A stretch of DNA of 64,000 bases, from positions 496,001-560,000 of the forward strand of contig NZ_AZQN01000002.1 of NCBI RefSeq assembly GCF_000566685.1. The letters run 5' to 3'. Positions 29,227 through 37,207 of the stretch are shown here, in pieces (positions within the stretch are counted from its first letter, which is position 1; every line of letters begins with the position of its first letter). A model generated the notes under the pieces. It ran no database searches. It saw only the letters and a program-made list of their open reading frames with translations, and had not been told where the DNA came from. The translations under genes were made by a program, and so were the position numbers. This DNA is from Dyadobacter tibetensis Y620-1. Lineage in GTDB: Bacteria > Bacteroidota > Bacteroidia > Cytophagales > Spirosomataceae.

Positions 29227-31032
29227 ATGAATAGAATCAAATGTATACTCATCTGCCTGGGGGTACTGATCATGCCAGGCCTTATGGCACAACACCATGT
29301 TTTCGTTGAGACCGAATCATTTCACGACAAAGGGGGGTGGGTCATCGATCAGCAATCATTTGCCGTTATGCAGTCTTCGTATCTAATGGCCCACGGTATG
29401 GGAGAGCCGGTAAAAAATGCTGAAACAACCGTCCAATTTCCCAAAAAGGGTAAGTATAAAATGTGGGTACGGACTAAGGACTGGGCCCCCTACCCTACTG
29501 GTCCCGGAAAGTTTCAGGTTCTCATCGATGGAAAAGCCGTGGGGCCGACCTATGGTGCAAGCGGATCAGCCCAATGGAAATGGTATGCCGGAGGTGATGT
29601 GAATGTAAATGAAACATCTCTCAAGCTAGCATTAAAAGACCTTACTGGTTTCAATGGCCGATGCGATGCCATTTTATTTACTGATACTGAGGGATTTACT
29701 CCTCCTAACGGATTAAAAGAACTTTCTGCTTTTCGCAGAAAAGAGCTGAAACTGACGGATAAACCTAAAGACGCGGGACACTTCGACTTAGTCGTAGTAG
29801 GGGGAGGAATAGCGGGGACCTCCGCGGCTATCTCCGGAGCCCGGTTGGGTTTGAAAGTCGCTCTCATTCAAGATCGCCCGGTACTGGGGGGTAATAACAG
29901 CTCCGAGATCAGGGTTCACCTAATGGGGGATATTGACAAAAATCATTATCCTAAGTTGGGCCGTATCGTTCGTGAAATGGATAATGGAGATCCTGGAAAT
30001 GGGAATCCCAATGCAAAGGAATATGGCGATGCCCGCAAAATTGCCATTGTTAAAGCAGAAAAAAACATCAGTCTTTTTCTGAACACACATGTCTATCAAT
30101 TAGAAAAGGAAAATAATAAAATTACTGCGGTCATTGGGCGGGATATTGCAACCAATCAAGAGGTGCGTTTCAGCGGCTCCTTCTTCTCCGACTGTACCGG
30201 TGATGGAACAGTGGGCTATCTGGCTGGTGCAGAATTCCGCATGGGCAGGGAGAGCGAAGCGGAAACCGGTGAATCACTGGCAGGGAATAAGTCGGACGAT
30301 TTTACCCTTGGCACGTCCAATCTCTGGGCTTCTACACGTCGCGACAGCACCTCCTCCTTCCCTGAGTTACCATGGGCCTTGCAATTCTCCGATGAATACC
30401 ATATTGATGAAGCTCAGTCGGATTGGCAATGGGAAACAGGATTTGGAAATTTTAACACTATTACCCAGGCCGAAGAGATCAGAGACCATAATCTACGTGC
30501 GATATATGGGAACTGGTCCTATTTGAAAAATAATAAGGCGAGTAAATACGCCTATAACAAACTCGCCTGGGTGGCTTATATTGGAGGCAAAAGGGAATCA
30601 CGACGCCTGATGGGTGATCATGTACTGAATCAGATGGACATCCAGGAGGGTAAGTTCTACGATGATGCCACGGTTACAGCAACCTGGACGATCGACTTAC
30701 ATTTTCCAGATAAGAAGAACAGCCAGTATTTCGAGGGTAATGAATTTTTTGCCGGTACCAAACATATTAAAGTTGCCCCTTATACCATTCCGTACCGTTG
30801 CCTTTATTCCCGGAACATCGAGAACCTCTTTATGGCTGGAAGAAATATCAGTACCACACACGTGGCATTTGGCAGCACTCGTGTCATGCGTACCTGTGGA
30901 ATGATGGGCGAAGTGGTGGGCATGGCCGCATCTGTAGCCAAGAAGCATCGTACCACCCCCAGGGGAGTCTATCAGAATCACCTTCAGGATTTATTGAGTA
31001 TGGTAAGAGACGAGCATACTCCACAACCATAA
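29227..31032 (+). CDS. Secreted FAD-dependent oxidoreductase with N-terminal beta-sandwich domain
   Basis: A 601-residue protein with a Sec signal peptide ending near LMAQ. Residues ~25-155 form a beta-sandwich (KYKMWVRTKDWAPYP, FQVLIDGKAVG) like carbohydrate-binding domains seen next to such enzymes. From residue ~187 comes an FAD_oxidored (PF12831-type) domain: dinucleotide loop VVVGGGIAGTSAA, then RPVLGGNNSSEIRVH, SDCTGDGTVGYLAGAEFRMG, GGKRESRRLMGDH and the C-terminal MAGRNISTTHVAFGSTRVM. The FAD-binding motifs look intact. The substrate is unknown, though a sugar or polyol is plausible because of the SusCD context. It follows flavin-carrier copy 1 by 61 nt. Confidence 0.85.
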   Translation: MNRIKCILICLGVLIMPGLMAQHHVFVETESFHDKGGWVIDQQSFAVMQSSYLMAHGMGEPVKNAETTVQFPKKGKYKMWVRTKDWAPYPTGPGKFQVLIDGKAVGPTYGASGSAQWKWYAGGDVNVNETSLKLALKDLTGFNGRCDAILFTDTEGFTPPNGLKELSAFRRKELKLTDKPKDAGHFDLVVVGGGIAGTSAAISGARLGLKVALIQDRPVLGGNNSSEIRVHLMGDIDKNHYPKLGRIVREMDNGDPGNGNPNAKEYGDARKIAIVKAEKNISLFLNTHVYQLEKENNKITAVIGRDIATNQEVRFSGSFFSDCTGDGTVGYLAGAEFRMGRESEAETGESLAGNKSDDFTLGTSNLWASTRRDSTSSFPELPWALQFSDEYHIDEAQSDWQWETGFGNFNTITQAEEIRDHNLRAIYGNWSYLKNNKASKYAYNKLAWVAYIGGKRESRRLMGDHVLNQMDIQEGKFYDDATVTATWTIDLHFPDKKNSQYFEGNEFFAGTKHIKVAPYTIPYRCLYSRNIENLFMAGRNISTTHVAFGSTRVMRTCGMMGEVVGMAASVAKKHRTTPRGVYQNHLQDLLSMVRDEHTPQP

Positions 31033-31039
31033 TTAAAGT

Positions 31040-31081
31040 CAGAAAAGCCAGGTATATTGAAGTATATATTTGGCTTTTCTG
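31040..31081 (+). terminator. Hairpin between FAD oxidoreductase and apbE
   Basis: An 11-bp perfect stem (31040-31050 with 31071-31081; core GAAAAGCCA) around a 20-nt loop, with only a weak T content after it. It may act as a partial terminator or a processing site before apbE. Confidence 0.5.
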
Positions 31082-31110
31082 TAAATTAGAGGCTCTAATG
31101 TGATGACTTT

Positions 31111-32109
31111 ATGTATTTTTCAAAATTTACCAGCCTAATTTTTGCTTGCTGCTTATCTATTCAGGGGAAAGCTCAGGAAAATTTTGTATCGCTATACGGA
31201 GAAACACAAGGCACTACTTATCAGGTTAAATATTATGACGGAGAAAAGAGGAACTTCCAAACGAAATTAGATTCCATCCTATGTGCCTTCGATGCTTGCC
31301 TATCTCTATATCGCCCAGACTCAGAACTTTCTCGTTTCAACCGGGAGATTTCACATCGTTTCGAATCCCCCTATTTTTATCCCGTGCTCGCCAAATCAAA
31401 AGAAATATTCGATTTATCAGGGGGTGTGTACGACCCCACTATCCTACCCTTAGTGGAAGCCTACGGTTTTGGCCCCGCAGGAAAGCATCAAATACAGCCT
31501 ATTGATCTCGATAGCATATTGCCATTGGTAGATTTTAACCATATACAGTTTGACACCGCTACAGTCACCAAAAAGCACCAGGCAGTCCGTCTTGATTTCA
31601 ATGGTATAGCACAAGGTTACGCCGTAGACTTGCTTTCTATGTTTTTAGAGCGGCAGGGTATCACACGCTATATGGTTGAGATAGGCGGAGAAATACGTTG
31701 TGGTGGGAGAAAAGACGATAATATTTCCTGGATGGCCGGGATCGAAGATCCCACTAAGCCAGGCAGACTCATTGCTACCATTCCTATTGAGGATCGAGCC
31801 ATGACGACTTCAGGAAATTACCGTAACCATTTCACCAAAAATGGTCGGCGTTACAATCATATTATCAATCCCAGGAACGGAGATATGGAAACCAGTAACA
31901 TACTTTCCGTAACGGTGCTGGCCCATGATGCGATTACGGCTGATGGCTTGGATACCCCTTTCTTTCTTATGGACCTGGAGACCGTAAAAAGCTTTGTAGA
32001 AGAGCGGGACGACTTAGATATTTTCATCGTGTATTCCGATCCTGATAAGGGGATCTGCACCTATGCCAGCACAGGAATTCGTTCGATTATCAGGTCAAAA
32101 ATACCTTGA
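31111..32109 (+). CDS. apbE: Exported FAD:protein FMN transferase ApbE
   Basis: A 332-residue ApbE-family protein with an N-terminal signal peptide (cleavage near residue 21), so it works outside the cytoplasm. It transfers FMN from FAD to a threonine hydroxyl of target proteins. Family blocks visible: LDFNGIAQGYAVDLL, MVEIGGEIRCGG, AMTTSGNYRNH, YNHIINPRNG and the Mg-binding loop AHDAITADGLDTPFFLM. It lies between two genes whose products carry the flavinylation motif, and its stop is 19 nt before the second. This is the strongest argument that those two proteins are its substrates. Confidence 0.95.
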   Translation: MYFSKFTSLIFACCLSIQGKAQENFVSLYGETQGTTYQVKYYDGEKRNFQTKLDSILCAFDACLSLYRPDSELSRFNREISHRFESPYFYPVLAKSKEIFDLSGGVYDPTILPLVEAYGFGPAGKHQIQPIDLDSILPLVDFNHIQFDTATVTKKHQAVRLDFNGIAQGYAVDLLSMFLERQGITRYMVEIGGEIRCGGRKDDNISWMAGIEDPTKPGRLIATIPIEDRAMTTSGNYRNHFTKNGRRYNHIINPRNGDMETSNILSVTVLAHDAITADGLDTPFFLMDLETVKSFVEERDDLDIFIVYSDPDKGICTYASTGIRSIIRSKIP

Positions 32110-32128
32110 AATATTAAAAAATGAATAT

Positions 32129-33103
32129 ATGAAGCGATTATCAATTTTGATGACTTTATTCTATTCGCTTTCTCTCATTTGCGCTCCAGCAGGTGCACAA
32201 AACCATAAGGATAAACGGCAAGAGCTGGCATTTAGCACACCTCTAAAGGGCGGGGTTAATGCTTCTGTCAGGTTGGAGTATGATAAAGAGGATCTACCGA
32301 GCCATTATTATAGCCGTCTCAAAACTCCCGTATGCGAGGATAGCCTCTGCTATCTGGTTGAGATTGAAGTCTACTGGGACCTTTTAGGGAATTTCATGGA
32401 CTACCAAACACCAAAAAAATCACCTCTTACCAAGTTCGACCATATCGAATTCACCCTGGCAGACCATGAAAAGCTTAAGAGAATTTTAAGCAATAATGCT
32501 TCCATTTTAAAGGATTACGAGGTAGACAACCTGCTGGATCCGGAGAAAATCATAGAATCGGAAGTGGTTACTGATGCTGTCACCAGTGCCACCAACACTG
32601 CCATTGCCGATGAGGTGGTAGAGGGGGCCCTCTACAGTACTTACACCTTATGGCATATTGTTAACGGCGCCCTTTCAGATAGCATTTTGGCCCATACAGA
32701 GAAACGAATGAATCAAAGTGTCCTTCAGATGATGCTTAACTCCGATCGCCGGGCCTATCAATACTATGCATTAAATCATATTCCTAAGTCCCAACTTTTA
32801 CTTTATACCCAGCAGTTGATCAATCTCTTGAGCAGTAATAATGAGCTCGTTCCTTATTTCGCAGTTGAGAAATTAGATAAATCGGTGTGGGGCAATCAAC
32901 AGTATCAGCAGCAGCTGGTTAGCCTGCTCCCCACGGTCCCGTTCCCGATGCAAAATGAAATTCTGAATCGGCTTCAGGGAAATAAGGTGGGGAAGAGCAT
33001 CATAGAGAAATTGAAAGCGATAGGATTATCATTAAATGAGAATCAAAACCAAAAAATTGACAAAATCCTTGAAGAAAGCCTTGCCCTAGGAGAAAATTAT
33101 TAA
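32129..33103 (+). CDS. Exported flavinylated redox protein, copy 2 (predicted ApbE substrate)
   Basis: About 324 residues from the ATG at 32129 (MKRLSILM), which begins a clear signal peptide ending near AGAQ; an in-frame ATG at 32063 overlaps apbE by 47 nt and is unlikely. It carries D-A-V-T-S-A-T at residues 149-155, an exact fit to the ApbE target pattern, with Thr155 as predicted FMN site. It is followed by GALYSTYTLWHI, aligned with GAVYTCFTLWKI of copy 1. It also shares TPVC....C (Cys69, Cys74), YWDLLGNF and the HEAT-like tail. So the two are paralogues diverged along their whole length. It is encoded 19 nt after apbE and 42 nt before the second FAD oxidoreductase. Confidence 0.72.
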   Translation: MKRLSILMTLFYSLSLICAPAGAQNHKDKRQELAFSTPLKGGVNASVRLEYDKEDLPSHYYSRLKTPVCEDSLCYLVEIEVYWDLLGNFMDYQTPKKSPLTKFDHIEFTLADHEKLKRILSNNASILKDYEVDNLLDPEKIIESEVVTDAVTSATNTAIADEVVEGALYSTYTLWHIVNGALSDSILAHTEKRMNQSVLQMMLNSDRRAYQYYALNHIPKSQLLLYTQQLINLLSSNNELVPYFAVEKLDKSVWGNQQYQQQLVSLLPTVPFPMQNEILNRLQGNKVGKSIIEKLKAIGLSLNENQNQKIDKILEESLALGENY

Positions 33104-33145
33104 AATTTAATTACTACCGAATATTCCAATCCCTAATTATACTGT

Positions 33146-35044
33146 ATGAAAAAGCAAAGACGTGATTTTATTAAATCTCTAGGCTTAGGCGGAGGTTTGA
33201 TGATGTTAGACCCGGTAACCCTATACGAAGCTGAGAAATGCCCAGAACCCGTGGAAATAGATCGGGAGGTATATAAGAAGAAAATAATGTATACCGATCT
33301 GCTGGTAGCCGGCGGAGGAATGGCAGGCATTTGTACGGCAATCGCCGCAGCCCGGAATGGACTGAAGGTTGTGCTGGTACAAAACAGATCGAGACTAGGA
33401 GGAAATGCCAGTAGCGAAATACGTATGCATGTTTCTGGAGCTAGTATGCTGGAGACGGTGTGGAGAGAAACGGGTATACTCGAAGAACTTATGCTCACCG
33501 ACTCCATAGAAAACCCACAGCGCTCATACGAGATGTGGGACTTTATACTTTATAATAAAGTTTATGCTGAAGAAAACATAACCCTTTTGCTCGATACCAG
33601 CGTTTGGGAGGCGGTTGTAGAAGAGAATATCATAAAGAAAATTCTGGCTACTTCTTCTCAGACGGAAGAGCTTTTTGAGATATATGCCAAGCAATTCGCA
33701 GACTGTACCGGAGACGGCACCCTTGGTGCGCTTGCCGGGGCCGACTTCATGCGGGGCCGGGAGGCTAAATCGCTCTGGGGTGAATCGCTCGCCGTGGACA
33801 AAGCCGACCTTAATACCATGGGTAACAGTTTGCTATTCACCTCCCAAAAGCATGACAAGAAAATGCCCTATACCCCTCCAAGTTGGGCCAGAAAATACAG
33901 CACAAAAGACTTTCTACATCGCTCTGTTACCAATTGGGAATATGGTTATTGGTGGCTGGAACTCGGTGGTCTAGAAGATATTGTTGGTGATGGACGAAAA
34001 ATTCGGCACGATCTGCTTGCCACACTTTTTGGCGTATGGGATTATATCAAAAATTCGGGCAACCATCCTGAATCTGAGAACTGGGCTCTGTCCTGGATTG
34101 GCATGGTACCAGGAAAAAGGGAGAGCCGGCGTTTCATAGGTGATTACGTGATGAAACAAAAAGACATACAGATGCCACAAAGTTTCGATGACCGCGTAGC
34201 CTATGGAGGATGGCCACTCGACGATCACCCACCAGAAGGCATGAACAGTACCGGGATTCAACCTTTCAGGTCCATTAAAGTCAAAAAGCCTTACTCCATT
34301 CCCTTACGATCCTTATATAGCAAGAACATCAGCAACCTTTGGATGGCCGGACGTAACGCAAGTGTATCTCATGTGGCCCTATCCTCAACCCGTGTAATGG
34401 CGACTTGTGCACTCATGGGTCAGGCCATAGGAACGGCTGCTGCATATAGCCTTCGCAACCAAGTTAGTCCTACCCAGTTAGGCAATGAGCCTAAGCATAT
34501 CCAGCCTTTACAGCAGCTGTTACTTCGACAAGATCAGGGGATATTAGGGGTTAAAAATGAAGATCCGGGCGATCTGGCTCGTAAAGCCTCGGTTTCCGCT
34601 TCGTCATCCACCAGTGAAGGGCCGGCGTCTGCCTTGCTTGATGGAATCAATAGAGATATTGAAGATGGCAAAAGCCACCAGTGGCAGGCCGAAATGAAAG
34701 ATGAGGGAGCATGGATAGAACTCAAATGGGACAAACCCATTAGGATTAATAATATTCAAATCACCTTTGACACCGGACTGAAACGATATTTACGAATCTC
34801 ACCACAAGACTGGGTTTACCAGGATCAGGTAAGGGGACCTCAGCCCGAAACCGTTGCTGAATATCGCATTGAACTCAAGAATCAGGGCAAGGCGGCGGGA
34901 GATATTACGGTAAAGGACAACTATTATAGACTGGCGAAGCATAATATTTCTCCCGTCCAGATCGATAAGTTAAGGCTATTTATTGATAAGACCCATGGTG
35001 ATACCCTGGCCAGGGTCTTCGAAATCCGATGTTATTTGGACTAA
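33146..35044 (+). CDS. Exported (Tat-type) FAD-dependent oxidoreductase with discoidin-like tail
   Basis: A 632-residue FAD_oxidored (PF12831-type) protein related to the enzyme at 29227-31032. The N-terminus has a twin-arginine motif (KKQRRDFIKSLGLGGG), suggesting export as a folded, FAD-loaded protein. The FAD loop is LLVAGGGMAGICTAIAA, followed by RSRLGGNASSEIRMHVSG, FADCTGDGTLGALAGADFMRG, PGKRESRRFIGDY and WMAGRNASVSHVALSSTRVM. Residues ~475-632 form a galactose-binding/discoidin-like beta-sandwich (ASALLDGINRD, GAWIELKWDKPIRINNIQI). It forms the second carrier-oxidoreductase pair around apbE. The substrate is unknown. Confidence 0.88.
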   Translation: MKKQRRDFIKSLGLGGGLMMLDPVTLYEAEKCPEPVEIDREVYKKKIMYTDLLVAGGGMAGICTAIAAARNGLKVVLVQNRSRLGGNASSEIRMHVSGASMLETVWRETGILEELMLTDSIENPQRSYEMWDFILYNKVYAEENITLLLDTSVWEAVVEENIIKKILATSSQTEELFEIYAKQFADCTGDGTLGALAGADFMRGREAKSLWGESLAVDKADLNTMGNSLLFTSQKHDKKMPYTPPSWARKYSTKDFLHRSVTNWEYGYWWLELGGLEDIVGDGRKIRHDLLATLFGVWDYIKNSGNHPESENWALSWIGMVPGKRESRRFIGDYVMKQKDIQMPQSFDDRVAYGGWPLDDHPPEGMNSTGIQPFRSIKVKKPYSIPLRSLYSKNISNLWMAGRNASVSHVALSSTRVMATCALMGQAIGTAAAYSLRNQVSPTQLGNEPKHIQPLQQLLLRQDQGILGVKNEDPGDLARKASVSASSSTSEGPASALLDGINRDIEDGKSHQWQAEMKDEGAWIELKWDKPIRINNIQITFDTGLKRYLRISPQDWVYQDQVRGPQPETVAEYRIELKNQGKAAGDITVKDNYYRLAKHNISPVQIDKLRLFIDKTHGDTLARVFEIRCYLD

Positions 35045-35381
35045 GGCCCGTCTTCGTCCTACCGGCAGAGAACTCTAAACTTTGCTGGTAGGGAAAATCG
35101 CTCTAGGTCGGATTCACATATTGTTTTTTTTAGAAGCTATAAAACAGTAATAATTAAAAATGGAATAGCTAATAACCCGTTCCAGTAGGAGCCAATCACC
35201 CCCGAGCACGTCCATATGAAGAACATAAGGTAAAAATCATACATGAACCTTGCCTCGATTTTATGGTCTGGAACTTAATAATAGCTTGTAAAGCTGCAAT
35301 TAATACAGATCTTGTCTTAATTTTAAAATTGGTCATTGGTAGGCCATTTATTCCCAACCCAATTCTTTAACCGATTGATTC
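35045..35381. other. Gene-free stretch before the Gfo/Idh/MocA gene
   Basis: No open frame of note. It holds an imperfect 10-bp hairpin (35058-35067 with 35083-35092) just after the FAD oxidoreductase stop, perhaps ending that transcript, and AT-rich DNA that could hold the promoter of the next gene. I see no canonical Bacteroidota promoter. Confidence 0.4.
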
Positions 35382-36707
35382 ATGAATAAAAGAGCATTTC
35401 TTAAAAACGCAGCAGCTTTATCTTCTCTTGCCATGTTGCCAACAGAGTCTTGGTCGTTTTCTGCCGATAAGCGCCTAAGAACCGCTCACATAGGTTTAGG
35501 AGCGATGGGGCAAGAGGATCTAAAATCCATTTCCTCTCATACTCATGTAGATGTAGTAGCGCTTTGTGATGTCGATTCCGATGTACTTGCTAAAGTTAAA
35601 AGCCAGTTCCCCAAGGCCAGAACCTTCAAGGACTACCGGGTCATGCTTAAAGAGATGAGCAAGGAAATTGATGCCGTAATCGTGTCTACGCCGGATCATA
35701 CCCATGCACCGGCGTCGATCATGGCCATGGAGATGAACAAACCTGTATACTGTCAGAAGCCCTTAACCCATTATGTAAAAGAAGCCAGAGCCATGGATAA
35801 ATTGGCGAAGGATAAAAAACTGGTAACTCAAATGGGTATTCAAGTACACTCATTTTATGATTACAAACTGGCTACCTTACTTATTCAGTCCGGTATCGTT
35901 GGCAAGGTTCATACGGTTAGGGCATGGTCACCAAAAAACTGGGGGTATAATGGCCCCATTCCCCAAACTGCTGATCCCGTTCCGGCCAATCTAGACTGGA
36001 ATTTGTGGTTGGGTACTTCTGCCGAAAGGCCCTACAAAAATGGCTTTTACCACCCCGGTAACTGGCGTAAGCTTGTAGATTATGGCTGTGCCACCTTAGG
36101 AGATATGGGTGTACATATTTTCGATACGCCTTATAATGCCTTACAGCTGGACGTGCCAAGAACCATCACAACCAATTGCAGAAAACCAAATGGCTTTGGA
36201 TTTCCCGAAAAGAATATGGTGACTTATGAGTTCCCTGGAACAAAGTATACTACCGATACCTTAAAATGGGTATGGTATGATGGTGTTGGGGCCGATCAAC
36301 AACGGGAAGATCTGATGCTTCCTGATGGAGCAGACTTGCACGATCAAGGGGCAATGTTTATAGGGGAGAAAGGAAGGTTATATCTTCCTCATTTTCAGGT
36401 AATGCCCAAGCTGATTGTGGATGGAAGCTACAAGGATATCGATATCACCCCTTTCAAACTCAGTCCACCGGTACGTGAATATAGTTCTGAAGTACATAAA
36501 CATTATCATGAATTTGTAGATGCCTGCTTAGGGAAAGCCACCTGTAGCGCACCTTTTTCTTACGCTTCCAGGCTCACCGAAACCATATTACTCGGCGTAA
36601 TTGCCGGTCGGTTCCCAAATAAAACGTTGCATTGGGATGCAGCCAAGGCCCAGTTTTCAGAAGAGGAAGCAAACCAATACCTTGGCGGGATGTATCGCAA
36701 ATTCTAA
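35382..36707 (+). CDS. Exported Gfo/Idh/MocA-family oxidoreductase
   Basis: A 441-residue NAD(P)-dependent dehydrogenase of the Gfo/Idh/MocA family. The N-terminus (NKRAFLKNAAALSSLAML) looks like a Bacteroidota Tat-type signal with a KR pair in place of RR, so the enzyme is probably exported with its cofactor. The Rossmann region has RTAHIGLGAMGQEDL, VDVVALCDVD, VIVSTPDHTHAPASIMAM and the catalytic-block lysine in PVYCQKPLTHYVKEA. The second domain includes GDMGVHIFDTPYNAL. Family members oxidise or reduce sugars and polyols, sometimes forming 3-keto-glycosides. It ends the flavoprotein locus and is followed by a strong terminator. Confidence 0.92.
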   Translation: MNKRAFLKNAAALSSLAMLPTESWSFSADKRLRTAHIGLGAMGQEDLKSISSHTHVDVVALCDVDSDVLAKVKSQFPKARTFKDYRVMLKEMSKEIDAVIVSTPDHTHAPASIMAMEMNKPVYCQKPLTHYVKEARAMDKLAKDKKLVTQMGIQVHSFYDYKLATLLIQSGIVGKVHTVRAWSPKNWGYNGPIPQTADPVPANLDWNLWLGTSAERPYKNGFYHPGNWRKLVDYGCATLGDMGVHIFDTPYNALQLDVPRTITTNCRKPNGFGFPEKNMVTYEFPGTKYTTDTLKWVWYDGVGADQQREDLMLPDGADLHDQGAMFIGEKGRLYLPHFQVMPKLIVDGSYKDIDITPFKLSPPVREYSSEVHKHYHEFVDACLGKATCSAPFSYASRLTETILLGVIAGRFPNKTLHWDAAKAQFSEEEANQYLGGMYRKF

Positions 36708-36767
36708 AACGCTCCGCTTTTTCAAGAGTATTGCCAGCTACTGACTATTCAGTTGGATTGATAAGAT

Positions 36768-36815
36768 CGACTCAACCTGCACATGGAGAAGCATATGCAG
36801 GTTGAGTCGCTTTTC
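36768..36815 (+). terminator. Intrinsic terminator of the redox locus
   Basis: A perfect 14-bp GC-containing stem (36768-36781 with 36796-36809) followed by CTTTTCC, 60 nt after the Gfo/Idh/MocA stop. It closes the long plus-strand block that starts with the sigma factor. Confidence 0.85.
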
Positions 36816-37093
36816 CTAGGGTAATTAGATTAACAACCCGTCAAACCTGAAGCAACCTTATTCTATCTGTTCAACTGATATACCCTTAAGATTAAAGACT
36901 GAAAGTGATGGGACCAGGAACTATAACTTCCTTTTTTCTATTAAAAAATACAATCATTGAGGTTTTACCGTTATCTTTTGAAAAGATGGAAAAAACATAC
37001 TCAGAAGAAAATAAGGGCTCTTTCGAGACCCCATAACCGTATTACGGGAACAATAAGTAGTCTATTACCTTTAAGCATTGGATGACCAATTCC
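36816..37093. other. Gene-free stretch upstream of the sulfur operon
   Basis: No gene is visible. The only structure seen is a short dyad CCGTA-T-TACGG at 37037-37047, about 47 nt before the -33 box of the next promoter. It could be a regulator-binding site, but it is short enough to be chance. Confidence 0.3.
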
Positions 37094-37124
37094 TTTGAAT
37101 AATAACAAAACCCTTTTATCTTTG
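37094..37124 (+). promoter_or_regulatory. Canonical Bacteroidota promoter of the sulfate-assimilation operon
   Basis: A TTTG box at 37094-37097, a 19-nt spacer and TATCTTTG at 37117-37124. This exactly fits the Bacteroidota primary-sigma consensus TTTG-N19-TAnnTTTG. The expected transcript start is near 37131, giving a leader of about 77 nt before the TTG start of the TSUP gene. Confidence 0.85.
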
Positions 37125-37141
37125 CGCCCAGCACAAATACT

Positions 37142-37167
37142 AGCAAATCAACCATTTGCTTTTTTTA
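37142..37167 (+). terminator. Terminator-like hairpin in the leader of the sulfur operon
   Basis: A 7-bp stem AGCAAAT/ATTTGCT (37142-37148 with 37154-37160), a 5-nt loop, and an unbroken T-run at 37160-37167. Its position just after the promoter and before the first gene suggests transcription attenuation. The stem is short and AT-rich, so activity is uncertain. Confidence 0.5.
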
Positions 37168-37207
37168 TTGAGCTATTACTCTATAAGCTTACTATACTTT
37201 ATAGACT

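Noticed and set aside
32063-32128. Upstream in-frame ATG for flavin carrier 2
   Set aside because: It would overlap apbE by 47 nt and place 22 non-signal residues before a perfect signal peptide.
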